Below, in pieces: positions 52,819 through 61,016 of a DNA stretch of 64,000 bases. Every line of letters starts with the position of its first letter. Positions within the stretch are counted from its first letter, which is position 1. The notes under the pieces were generated by a model. The model saw only the letters and a list, made by a program, of their open reading frames with translations, did not search any database and was not told the DNA's origin. A program made the translations under genes and the position numbers. This DNA is from Anaerolineales bacterium (GTDB taxonomy: Bacteria; Chloroflexota; Anaerolineae; Anaerolineales; Villigracilaceae). Location: the NCBI GenBank assembly GCA_024710905.1, contig JANJTV010000085.1, positions 1 through 64,000 on the forward strand, read 5' to 3'.

Positions 52819-54066
52819 ATGAAATCTGACCTTGATGCACTGATGCAACAAAAAAACCTGGATGGCCTGGTGGTTTTTGGCAATGCCGAACATAACCCGC
52901 CCATGACCTACCTGACTGGCGGCGGGCATGTTTCTGCCGCTACGCTGATTAAAAAGCGCGGCGCGGCCCCGGTGATTTTTGTCAATGGCATGGAGCGCGA
53001 CGAAGCGGCAAAAAGCGGCCTGGAGGTACGCCTGCTGGATAGCTACCCCTGGCAGGAGATGCTCAAGGAAGCGGGTGGCGACATGGCCTTAATGTCTGCC
53101 GTGCGGCTCAAGCGTATGTTCGATGATCTGGGTGTTACCGGGCGAATTGGCCTGTACGGGCATACCGATCTTTCGTCCCAGTTTGCCGTGTTGACCCACC
53201 TGCAGCGCCTTGCGCCGGAGATCACGCTGGTTGGCGAGTCGCGCGAAGCCTCATTGTTTAACCTGGCCATGGAAACCAAAGAGCCGGGCGAAGTGGAGCG
53301 AATCCGCCGGGTGGGAAGCATTACCACAGAAGTGGTGGGCCTGACAGCCGAATACCTGACCAGCCGCGATGTTCGCGCAGATGAAGTCTTGCTTAACGAA
53401 GATGGAACACCGCTGACGATTGGGGATGTGAAAAAGAAAATCAACTTGTGGCTGGCCGAGCGGGGTGTTTCACCCACCGCAGGCTATATCTTTGCCATTG
53501 GCCGGGATGCCGGTGTACCACACTCGCAGGGCAACCATGAAGACCTGTTGCGGCTGGGCCAGACCATTGTTTTTGACATTTACCCGCAAGAGAACGGCGG
53601 CGGGTATTTCTATGACTTCACCCGCACCTGGAGCCTGGGGTATGCCACCCCGGAAGCGCAAAAGTTATACGACCAGGTCAAGGATGTCTATGAAAAAGTG
53701 ATCGAGAACCTCGACCTGAACGCGGTCTTCAAGGAATACCAGAACCTGGTGTGCGATGAGTTCGAGAAGAACGGACATCCCACCCCGCGCACGGTCAAAG
53801 CCCCGCTGCAGGGTTACGTCCACAGCCTGGGGCATGGCGTGGGCCTGAACATTCACGAACGCCCGTGGAGCGGCCTGACTGCTGATGATAGCAATAAGCT
53901 CAGACCGGGCGTGGTAATTACCATTGAGCCAGGGTTGTATTATCCGGAGCAGGGCATGGGCTTCCGTATTGAAGATAGTTATTACGTCCGCCCGGATGGT
54001 GTGATGGAAAAACTGGCCGAGTACCCGTATGATTTCGTCCTGCCGATGAAAAAGTGGAAGAAGTGA
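52819..54066 (+). CDS. M24 family metallopeptidase (second copy)
   Basis: A 415-aa creatinase/prolidase-like protein. Metal-binding segments are IVFDIYPQ, YFYDFTRTW, SLGHGVGLNIHE, TIEPGLYY and FRIEDSYYV. It probably cleaves Xaa-Pro peptides. It is only distantly like the M24 protein at 23451. GTGGAG precedes the ATG. Its end overlaps the tsaD start by 13 bp. Confidence 0.88.
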   Translation: MKSDLDALMQQKNLDGLVVFGNAEHNPPMTYLTGGGHVSAATLIKKRGAAPVIFVNGMERDEAAKSGLEVRLLDSYPWQEMLKEAGGDMALMSAVRLKRMFDDLGVTGRIGLYGHTDLSSQFAVLTHLQRLAPEITLVGESREASLFNLAMETKEPGEVERIRRVGSITTEVVGLTAEYLTSRDVRADEVLLNEDGTPLTIGDVKKKINLWLAERGVSPTAGYIFAIGRDAGVPHSQGNHEDLLRLGQTIVFDIYPQENGGGYFYDFTRTWSLGYATPEAQKLYDQVKDVYEKVIENLDLNAVFKEYQNLVCDEFEKNGHPTPRTVKAPLQGYVHSLGHGVGLNIHERPWSGLTADDSNKLRPGVVITIEPGLYYPEQGMGFRIEDSYYVRPDGVMEKLAEYPYDFVLPMKKWKK

Positions 54067-55109
54067 CCCATATCCTGGCGATTGAAACCTCCTGCGACGA
54101 AACCGCCGCCGCTGTTGTGCACGACGGGCGGAGTTTGCTTTCGTCAGTAGTGGCCTCCCAAATGGAGATGCACGCCCGTTATGGAGGCGTTTATCCTGAA
54201 GTTGCTTCCCGCCAGCATGTGTTGACCATTTTACCGGTCGTTGAAGAAACCCTGCACAAGGCCAGACTGTCGCTTGCGGATGTGGATGCCATTGCTGTGA
54301 CGCAAGGCCCCGGCCTGGCTGGTTCGCTGGTGGTCGGCATGAATGCCGCCAAAGGGTTGGTGCTGGGCACGGGCAAGCCGCTGGTAGGCGTCAACCACCT
54401 CGAAGGGCACATCTATGCAGCCTGGCTGCACGAAGCCTCCCAGCCTACCCCGCCCGCGCCGGATTTTCCCTTGCTGGCATTGCTGGCATCCGGTGGGCAC
54501 ACTGAGCTGGATTTAATGACCGGGCACCTGAACTACCGGCGTCTTGGCGCGACCAATGACGACGCGGCAGGCGAAGCCTTCGATAAAACTGCCCGCCTGT
54601 TGGGCCTTGCTTACCCCGGCGGCCCGGCCATCCAAAAGGCGGCTGAGGAGGGCGACTCGCAAGCATTTAAGTTCACCCGCCCGAAGGCCGAAGCCGAATT
54701 TGATTTTTCCTTCAGCGGCCTTAAAACGGCGGTGTTATATCTCGTTCGCAACCTTGAAAAAAATGGCCAGCCCATCCCGGTCAACGATATTGCTGCCAGC
54801 TTCCAGCGGGCGGTGGTGGATTACCTGATTAATCAGACTGTGGCTGCAGCCCGAGCGCACAAGGCGAAGAATCTCCTGCTGGCAGGCGGTGTTTCTGCCA
54901 ACCTGTCTTTACGCCAGGCTTTCCTAAACTTGCAGAACGACGGATTCACGGTTCATATCCCCCCGTTTGCCTATTGCACAGACAATGCCGCCATGATTGC
55001 CGCCGCCGGACACCAGCGCTTTGTGGGCGGGTATCTTTCCAATCTGGGGATGGATGTATTGCCCACCTGGCCGATAACCAGGGCCAGCGAGCAATACCTG
55101 CAAAAATAA
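54054..55109 (+). CDS. tsaD: tRNA N6-adenosine threonylcarbamoyltransferase TsaD
   Basis: Transfers the threonylcarbamoyl group to A37 of ANN-decoding tRNAs. The 351-aa protein has ILAIETSCDETAAAVV, the metal-binding HLEGH, and LASGGHTEL. Length is standard. It needs TsaB/TsaE partners, which are not in this window. The substrate threonylcarbamoyl-AMP would come from the Sua5-type proteins at 4206 and 55404. Its start lies within the preceding peptidase gene. Confidence 0.96.
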   Translation: MEEVTHILAIETSCDETAAAVVHDGRSLLSSVVASQMEMHARYGGVYPEVASRQHVLTILPVVEETLHKARLSLADVDAIAVTQGPGLAGSLVVGMNAAKGLVLGTGKPLVGVNHLEGHIYAAWLHEASQPTPPAPDFPLLALLASGGHTELDLMTGHLNYRRLGATNDDAAGEAFDKTARLLGLAYPGGPAIQKAAEEGDSQAFKFTRPKAEAEFDFSFSGLKTAVLYLVRNLEKNGQPIPVNDIAASFQRAVVDYLINQTVAAARAHKAKNLLLAGGVSANLSLRQAFLNLQNDGFTVHIPPFAYCTDNAAMIAAAGHQRFVGGYLSNLGMDVLPTWPITRASEQYLQK

Positions 55110-55137
55110 TCTCCCTGCAGAGCAGCTATAAAAACCC

Positions 55138-55178
55138 AACCCCCGTATCGGACCGGCCCAGGTCCACGGGGGTTGTTT
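55138..55178 (+). terminator. Terminator of tsaD
   Basis: A 9-bp stem (AACCCCCGT/ACGGGGGTT) with an inner GGACC/GGTCC stem is followed by GTTT on the + strand. Confidence 0.65.
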
Positions 55179-55287
55179 GCCGGGTGCCCCCGGCAGAGGA
55201 GAATGCATCTATATTTTGCCAGCACCACCTAAAATGAACATGAACAAGAATTAAGAACCAGATAAGAATTTCGGCTATTAAAACCCC

Positions 55288-55330
55288 AAACCGCCGTGGG
55301 GTAGGCCCTTACCCGCTGGCGGTTTGTTTT
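55288..55330. terminator. Second terminator between tsaD and sua5
   Basis: AAACCGCC and GGCGGTTT pair around a 22-nt loop. The stem is followed by GTTTT on + and GGGGTTTT on -, so it may serve both converging operons. Confidence 0.65.
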
Positions 55331-55403
55331 GGAGAATGCAATCTTATTTTCGCATTCTCTGCTAAATTGCGGATGAAAAAAAGGTAAGTGTTGGGTGAGA
55401 AAA

Positions 55404-56024
55404 TCAGCCTGCCAGGGCATCCAGGAGCTGCTGTTTGGTGATGCGCCCCTCGCGCAGGATGACCGGTTTGCCGGAACTGCAATCCACCACCGTACTGGGT
55501 AGGCCGCCGGGGGTGACCCCGCCATCCAGCACCAGGTCAATTTTGCCTTGTAGTTGGGTCAGCACGCCTGCCGCGGTGGATGCCCCGGATTGCCCGATCA
55601 GGTTGGCCGATGTTACCGCCAGCGGGCCAGTTAATTTTAGTAAATCCTGTGTTGGGGAAAAATCAGGGATGCGCACCCCGATGGTTGACAGGGAGGAAAC
55701 CGCATTGGGGATGTTCGGGTGGCGCGGCAGCACCAGTGTTAGTGGGCCGGGCCAAAACTTCTCCGCCAAGCGTACATCCATCTGGCTCATACCGGCTGCA
55801 ATTCGCCCAATCTGACCCATATCGCCAGCCAGCACAGGGATGGCCTTTTCTGTGCCGCGCCCTTTAACGTCATAGATGCGGCTGACGGCCATTTCATCCA
55901 GCACCATGGCGCCAATGCCATAAACGGTATCGGTTGGGAAAGCCACCAGCCCGCCCCCTGTCAGGACTTCCAGGGCGGAAGCCAGCGCTTGGGGGTCACT
56001 GATTGACAATACGCGTGTATTCAC
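55404..56024 (-). CDS. L-threonylcarbamoyladenylate synthase, short form
   Basis: A 206-aa YrdC/TsaC-type protein (GGGLVAFPTDTVYGIGAMV, KGRGTEKAIPVL, LTGPLAVTSANLIGQSG). It lacks the C-terminal Sua5 domain of the paralogue at 4206. The ORF track starts at a TTG (56057). I prefer the GTG at 56024, which has TATAAG 6 nt upstream as in other leaderless starts here; AAGAAGG is also present but too close for a Shine-Dalgarno. It follows prmC, the classical neighbour. Confidence 0.88.
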   Translation of the reverse strand: MNTRVLSISDPQALASALEVLTGGGLVAFPTDTVYGIGAMVLDEMAVSRIYDVKGRGTEKAIPVLAGDMGQIGRIAAGMSQMDVRLAEKFWPGPLTLVLPRHPNIPNAVSSLSTIGVRIPDFSPTQDLLKLTGPLAVTSANLIGQSGASTAAGVLTQLQGKIDLVLDGGVTPGGLPSTVVDCSSGKPVILREGRITKQQLLDALAG

Positions 56025-56065
56025 ATCCTTCTTATACCCCAAAATTGGTAGAAGCAATATAGGAA

Positions 56066-56902
56066 TTAAGTTTCAATTTTGAGCAGGCGGTCATGCCCGG
56101 CCAGGTCTTTCAGGATGTGAATGGATGCCCCGCCAAACTGGCCGCCAGCCAGTTTGTGAACGGCCTTCCCCAAGGTAGATTCAATCTCCACCAAGAGCAG
56201 CCCCCCCGTAGCTGCTCTCTGTTTCGAGGCCGCCAGCAGCCTGCGGATGACCTCAAGCCCACCTGGCCCGCCGTCCAGCGCCAGGGTGGGCTCCCGGCCG
56301 TAGACGTCCAATCCGTGCAAGATGTCGGTCGGGATGTAGGGTGGGTTGGATAGGATCAGGTCGTATTGCGATGCGCTTTGTGCTTCAGGGAACAGATCGG
56401 TTTGATGGAATAGGATACGCGTATCCAGGCCGTGTTTTTTGGCATTTTGGTGGGCGATGATTAGTGCATCTGGCGAAATGTCGGTTGCGTCGATTTGAGC
56501 GGCTGGCAGGTGTTTTGCCATGCTGATGGCAATTGCGCCCGAGCCAGTACCAATATCAATTAAACGGTAGGCAGGCTTAGGGTGTGCCCGCGCCCAGGCC
56601 AGGGCTTCTTCCACCAGCAGTTCGGTTTCTGGGCGGGGAATTAGCACGACGGGCGAAACATCAAATTCCATCCCGAAGAATTCCCAGCAGCCGAGGATGT
56701 ACGGCAGGGGCATGCCGCTGGCGAATTGTTCCATATAAAGTTGCAGGTGTTCCTGCTGGTTTGCATTGAGCGTGTGTTCCGGGTGGGTGGCCAGCCAGGT
56801 TTTGTTAACGCCCAGGACATGCGCCAAGAGCACCTGGGCCTCGAGCGGTGGCAGGCGCTTTTTGAGTTGTTGCAGGGTCTGGCTAATCGTTGGCGCTTCC
56901 AA
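56066..56902 (-). CDS. prmC: Release factor glutamine methyltransferase PrmC
   Basis: Methylates the GGQ glutamine of peptide release factors. The 278-aa protein has an N-terminal helical domain, the SAM loop DIGTGSGAIAISMA and the catalytic NPPYIP. The start is TTG and lies 20 bp inside the end of the MalG-like gene, an unusual partner. Its substrate RF1 (prfA) is encoded 5.1 kb upstream on the same strand, with four unrelated genes in between. Confidence 0.95.
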   Translation of the reverse strand: MEAPTISQTLQQLKKRLPPLEAQVLLAHVLGVNKTWLATHPEHTLNANQQEHLQLYMEQFASGMPLPYILGCWEFFGMEFDVSPVVLIPRPETELLVEEALAWARAHPKPAYRLIDIGTGSGAIAISMAKHLPAAQIDATDISPDALIIAHQNAKKHGLDTRILFHQTDLFPEAQSASQYDLILSNPPYIPTDILHGLDVYGREPTLALDGGPGGLEVIRRLLAASKQRAATGGLLLVEIESTLGKAVHKLAGGQFGGASIHILKDLAGHDRLLKIET

Positions 56903-57737
56903 ATAGCAGGCTGTCGAAAATGGTGTTCTGGAAGATGATGAAGATCACCACTACCGGGATGGACATGATCAATGAGAGCGCGCCAATGTGGCTCCAGGGC
57001 AGGGCGCTGCCGAACTGGGCATTAATCATGGTGTAGATGGTCATGGAGAGAGTGACTGTGTCCGGGCGTTCCACGAATAGCCAGCCCAGGGCAAACTCGG
57101 AATAACCCATCAGGAAAGCGATCAGCGCCGAGACGGCCAGGCTGGGCAGGGCCAGTGGCAGGCTGATGCGCCAGAAAGTGGTGAAATCACCTGCGCCGTC
57201 CAGGTAGGCGGCTTCTTCAAGTTCTTTCGGCACCGCCTGGAAGGCGGCGCGCATGTTCCAGATGCAGAACGGCATGGCAAAGGCGGCATAAACAATGACC
57301 AGTGCCATGAGCGTGGTGCGAATCTTGAGAATGCTCAAGATGATGTAGAGCGGGGTCATGAAGGCCACCGGTGGCAGCAGGGCAGTCAACAAAAGCACAA
57401 ACAGCCCGGCCTGCCGACCGGGGAAGCGGAATCGGGCAAAGGCATAGGCCAGGCTCAGGCCAAGTGCGAGGGCCAGCCCGGCTGCACCGAGTGAGGCTGT
57501 CAGGCTGTTGCCGAGCAGGGTGGTGAAGGCCACGTTCTGGTAGGGTTTATCAAGTACTTTTTCGAAGGCGTTCAGCGAGAACTCTTTCGGGAAGAAATGG
57601 AATTCAGTCGGGCGGCTGGTGAGTGCACCGTCGAAAGCCAGACGGGCTGTGCCCCAGATGGGTACCAGCACGTAGAGTGCGATTACCAGCAAGACAAACT
57701 GGCTCAATACCTGGCGCAGGAAAGACATTTTACGCAT
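56883..57737 (-). CDS. ABC transporter permease, MalG type
   Basis: A 284-aa inner-membrane permease with six helices and the EAA loop EEAAYLDGAGDFTTFWRISLPLALP that contacts the ATPase. This belongs to the carbohydrate (CUT1) group. It overlaps the fused MalF gene upstream by 8 bp and prmC downstream by 20 bp. No solute-binding protein or ATPase gene is in the window, so these must be supplied from elsewhere. Confidence 0.92.
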   Translation of the reverse strand: MRKMSFLRQVLSQFVLLVIALYVLVPIWGTARLAFDGALTSRPTEFHFFPKEFSLNAFEKVLDKPYQNVAFTTLLGNSLTASLGAAGLALALGLSLAYAFARFRFPGRQAGLFVLLLTALLPPVAFMTPLYIILSILKIRTTLMALVIVYAAFAMPFCIWNMRAAFQAVPKELEEAAYLDGAGDFTTFWRISLPLALPSLAVSALIAFLMGYSEFALGWLFVERPDTVTLSMTIYTMINAQFGSALPWSHIGALSLIMSIPVVVIFIIFQNTIFDSLLFGSAND

Positions 57738-59880
57738 AATCCACTCCCTCCCCGGCGCGGCTCAAGCGATTGAACAGGAAGACAAACCCGGCCAGGATAA
57801 TAACAGCGATCAGGTTGATGACAGCCGACAGGGCAAACATGCCGTTAGGCCTGAAGAACCATCCGCTGGGGTTAAAGACATTATAGGAAACGGTTGCCAG
57901 GGTGCTTTCACCGAACAGGAAAACCTGGAAAAGGTAGAACTGGTTGAAGGCGAAAATGCCGCGGATGATGATGGCGGGCAGCAACAGGGGGCGCAGCAAG
58001 GGCCAGACCACGCCTTTCAGGGTTTGCCAGCCATTGGCTCCGTCAATCTTGGCGGCGTCCAGCACGTCCGGGGGAATCATTTTCAAGCCTGCGCCAGCGG
58101 CCAGCATCATGAACGGGAAGCCATACCACACGGCGGCGATCAGGAAAACCACAAGGCGCATTTCGGCAGTATTTTGCCAGCCATTGAAGAAGCCAAACGG
58201 GATGTCCGGGCCAAAATCACGAATGGCCAGCGCCAGCCAGCCGACATCCCAGACAAAGATGTTCAGCCAAAGATAGGCGCCAATCATCTCAGGGATGGCC
58301 CAGGGCAGGATGAAAAGCGCCTGCCAGAATTTGCCCAGGCGCAGCCCGCGCTGCCACAAGATCAATGCGACGGCAACGCCAAATAGGGTTTGCAGGGAAA
58401 CCGAAACAACCGTCCACATCAGATTAAAGAACAGGATGCCGCTCCCGGCGATGTAGTCGAACACCGGCGCAAACGAGCCGATGCCAACATAGCGCACTGT
58501 ATTGGAGCGTTCCTCGATGCCGAACCTGGCAGGTTGAATCTGCCCGGTCAGCCCGCCCCAGACTTCGCGCCAGATGCCGCCTTCAAACCCGTCGCGGATG
58601 GAAGAGACGCTGAAATCGGTCATGGAGACGCCGAGCTGGAAAACCAGCGGGAAGAGGGTCAGCAAGGCGAAGGCTACCAGGCCGGGAATCAGCCAGTTGC
58701 GGGCGCGGGAGAGTTCCCGCTGAGAGTAGGTTGAGACGGCCCATTGTTCCTTCCATTGCTGGCGGTTTTTCCAGGCGCTGCGGATTGGATCCACAAACAG
58801 GGCCATTGCTCCTTCGGCGGCAGCCAGGCTGAGCGGGGCAGTCAGCACCAGGATGTATTGCGGCCATTTGGTGGGCCAGGCCAGCAGGAAGAGCAGGGCT
58901 GTGACCAGCCAGATGCCATACATGCGTTCCTTCTTCCACAGCCGGGTAATACCCAGAACTGCCAGTATGGTGATGTACAGGTCTGGCGCAAAGGTAAAGG
59001 TCATCGGGTGCCAGGACTGCGGGGAGGTGCTGAGCCAGATGAATGGTTGCCAGGCAGGGAAGCCGGCGCTTTCCACCTCGCTTGCGCCGGTGGAATAGGC
59101 GGCATGGTAGAAGATCGATTCTTGCAGGCGGGCCAGAGGATCTGTCCACAGGTAGGGGTTGGCGGCAAAGAAGATGCCAACCGCCAGCACGCCCCAGCCC
59201 AGGGCCAACAAAGCGGAATTTCGCAGGCGGTTTTGCTCGCGTGCGTCCAGGAACCAATCAATCAGGATGGCGATGCCGACCAGGCAGTAGATGTATTTGG
59301 AGGCTGCAGTCAGGCCGAGCATGGCGGCAGAAAGCGCCAGCCAGGCGGTTTTATTTGTCTTTTTGTAACGCAAATACGCCAGCACAGTCAGCAGGCTGGT
59401 CAGGGAAGGCAGAGCTTCCAACATTACCTGCGCGCCGTATTTAATCGTAAATGTGTGGTTGGCAAGGAAAAGCCCGGCCAACGGATTGATGAAGGCCAAT
59501 AGTAAAACAGTCAGGGTGCTTTCGATGGCTCCGAGCGTGCGGGCAGGGGCAATCAACTCCCGCGATAGGAACCTGTCTGGTTCGGCGGTTGTGGCGCGAT
59601 CTGGCGTTAACGGTTTTTCGGGTGCCGTCAGCAGGCTGGCGCCAAACAAAATCTTTGCCAGCGGCGGGTGTTCAGGCCGGTAATTGAACTCACTTAGCCC
59701 GGCCAGGTCGCCAGAGCGGAACACAGCGGCATATTCCTGCGCGGCGCGGATGTAATCATCCTCGTCATAATCCACAGACAGGGTTTGCACGGCATGCATA
59801 CGCCAGTTCCAGGCCAGCCAGGCCACTGCCAGCGCTGCCAGGAATCGCAGCAGGATGACTACCGGGCGGGGGATGTTCAT
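57730..59880 (-). CDS. GT-C glycosyltransferase-like / MalF-type permease fusion
   Basis: A 716-aa membrane protein with two parts. Residues 1 to about 385 resemble PMT/ArnT-type GT-C glycosyltransferases: an acidic first loop (DYDEDDYIRAA), RPEHPPLAKILFG, and about nine helices. From about 395 a complete MalF-like permease follows. It begins with its usual first helix (RNWLIPGLVAFALLTLFPLVFQ) and contains the EAA loop DAAKIDGANGWQTLKGVVWPLLRP. The reading frame is continuous across the junction. The stand-alone paralogue of the N-terminal half is the next gene upstream, sharing TAATG coupling, and MalG follows. A 73-bp block is identical between the two paralogues. Confidence 0.87.
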   Translation of the reverse strand: MNIPRPVVILLRFLAALAVAWLAWNWRMHAVQTLSVDYDEDDYIRAAQEYAAVFRSGDLAGLSEFNYRPEHPPLAKILFGASLLTAPEKPLTPDRATTAEPDRFLSRELIAPARTLGAIESTLTVLLLAFINPLAGLFLANHTFTIKYGAQVMLEALPSLTSLLTVLAYLRYKKTNKTAWLALSAAMLGLTAASKYIYCLVGIAILIDWFLDAREQNRLRNSALLALGWGVLAVGIFFAANPYLWTDPLARLQESIFYHAAYSTGASEVESAGFPAWQPFIWLSTSPQSWHPMTFTFAPDLYITILAVLGITRLWKKERMYGIWLVTALLFLLAWPTKWPQYILVLTAPLSLAAAEGAMALFVDPIRSAWKNRQQWKEQWAVSTYSQRELSRARNWLIPGLVAFALLTLFPLVFQLGVSMTDFSVSSIRDGFEGGIWREVWGGLTGQIQPARFGIEERSNTVRYVGIGSFAPVFDYIAGSGILFFNLMWTVVSVSLQTLFGVAVALILWQRGLRLGKFWQALFILPWAIPEMIGAYLWLNIFVWDVGWLALAIRDFGPDIPFGFFNGWQNTAEMRLVVFLIAAVWYGFPFMMLAAGAGLKMIPPDVLDAAKIDGANGWQTLKGVVWPLLRPLLLPAIIIRGIFAFNQFYLFQVFLFGESTLATVSYNVFNPSGWFFRPNGMFALSAVINLIAVIILAGFVFLFNRLSRAGEGVDYA
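58823..58895. repeat. 73-bp direct repeat, copy 1
   Basis: Identical over 73 bp to 59953-60025, in the GT-C part of the fusion gene. It encodes the LLAWPTKWPQYILVLTAPLS region. Flanking sequences of the paralogues are clearly diverged. Confidence 0.9.
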
Positions 59881-61016
59881 TATTTTCTCTCAATCAGGGC
59901 ACGTAGGTCGGCCCAGGTTTCTCTTAAGACGATCAAGATGGTTTCACCCGCGGCCAGGCTGAGCGGGGCAGTCAGCACCAGGATGTATTGCGGCCATTTG
60001 GTGGGCCAGGCCAGCAGGAAGAGCATGCCGACCACCAGCCAGAGCGCGTATACGCGCTGGTTTCGCCACAGGCGCACCAGGCCTAGCACAGCCAGGGTAA
60101 TCATCAACATGTCCACTGAAAAAGCAAAGACATTTTCGGGGTGCCAGTCTTTTGCCGAGGTGACAATCCAGATGAACGGCTGGTAGGTTGGGAAGGCGGT
60201 TGCCAGCACCTCCGGTGCGGAGGTGGAGTAATTTTGGTGGAAGAAGAGCGACTCGCCCATCCGCCCGATGGGGTCAGGCCACAGGTAGGTATTTACGAGG
60301 AAAAACGCCAGAAGCGAGGCCGCGCCCCAGGTTCCGGCGGCGCGCACCAGGCCCAGCCAGCCTTCTTTTGTCCTGGGGGTGGAGAATATCCAATCGACCA
60401 GGATGGCGAACCCGACCACGGCATACAGGTATTTGCTGGCGGCGGTCAGGCCGAGGAAGATGGCTGATGCGGCCAGCCAGGCATTGAAGTGGGCGGGCTC
60501 CCCCGGGGCGGAATTCCGTTTCGCCAGGCTGTAGCACACGACGGCCGCCAGGCTGGTGAACGAGGCCACACCTTCCAGGTAGATGACGCTGGTGTATTTA
60601 ATCGTCATGGTATGGGAGGCCAGAAAGAACCCGCCCAGCGGATTCACCATTGCCAACAGGCCTGCTGTTAATGCGCCGAAGACTGCCGAAAGGGTGCGCG
60701 CATTCATGCCTGCCGGGGCCAACACCAGTTGGAAGGGATCAATGGCCGGGGTGGGTGAAGACAGGATGACCAACCCGAATAACACCTTGTTCAAGGGGGG
60801 GTGCTCTGGGTTGGGATTGGTTTGCAGGAACCCGCCCCAGTTGCCGGTACTGAACAATTCTTTGAATTGTAGGGCTGCTGAGAGATAGACGGCTTCGTCG
60901 TTATCGACCGGCAGGTTGTTGACGGCCTGCATGCGCAGGTTAAATGCCATTCCTGTGACAATCAGGAAAGCCAGTATTGGGACCAGGAATTTGAAGAAAG
61001 GGTTATTTTTCATCAC
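59880..61016 (-). CDS. Stand-alone GT-C glycosyltransferase-like membrane protein
   Basis: A 378-aa paralogue of the N-terminal half of the downstream fusion gene. It has an acidic first loop (VDNDEAVYLSAALQF), NPEHPPLNKVLFG, and about nine helices ending in LLAWPTKWPQYILVLTAP. Family members use polyprenyl-phosphate sugars to glycosylate proteins or lipids outside the cytoplasm. The acceptor and donor are unknown. It overlaps speB upstream by 14 bp, and its stop shares a base with the start of the fusion gene. Confidence 0.85.
   Translation of the reverse strand: MMKNNPFFKFLVPILAFLIVTGMAFNLRMQAVNNLPVDNDEAVYLSAALQFKELFSTGNWGGFLQTNPNPEHPPLNKVLFGLVILSSPTPAIDPFQLVLAPAGMNARTLSAVFGALTAGLLAMVNPLGGFFLASHTMTIKYTSVIYLEGVASFTSLAAVVCYSLAKRNSAPGEPAHFNAWLAASAIFLGLTAASKYLYAVVGFAILVDWIFSTPRTKEGWLGLVRAAGTWGAASLLAFFLVNTYLWPDPIGRMGESLFFHQNYSTSAPEVLATAFPTYQPFIWIVTSAKDWHPENVFAFSVDMLMITLAVLGLVRLWRNQRVYALWLVVGMLFLLAWPTKWPQYILVLTAPLSLAAGETILIVLRETWADLRALIERK
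59953..60025. repeat. 73-bp direct repeat, copy 2
   Basis: Identical to 58823-58895 within the stand-alone GT-C gene, 1130 bp away. This points to recent gene conversion or strong constraint. Confidence 0.9.

Larger units (their letters stand above)
55110..55403. other. Intergenic region with two terminators
   Basis: This 294-bp gap between tsaD and sua5 carries no credible gene. It holds two stem-loops: AACCCCCGT/ACGGGGGTT at 55138-55174 and AAACCGCC/GGCGGTTT at 55288-55325. Confidence 0.7.

Noticed and set aside
56025-56057. TTG start for the short Sua5 gene
   Set aside because: It adds residues that do not fit the family and has no ribosome-binding site; the GTG at 56024 has TATAAG 6 nt upstream.
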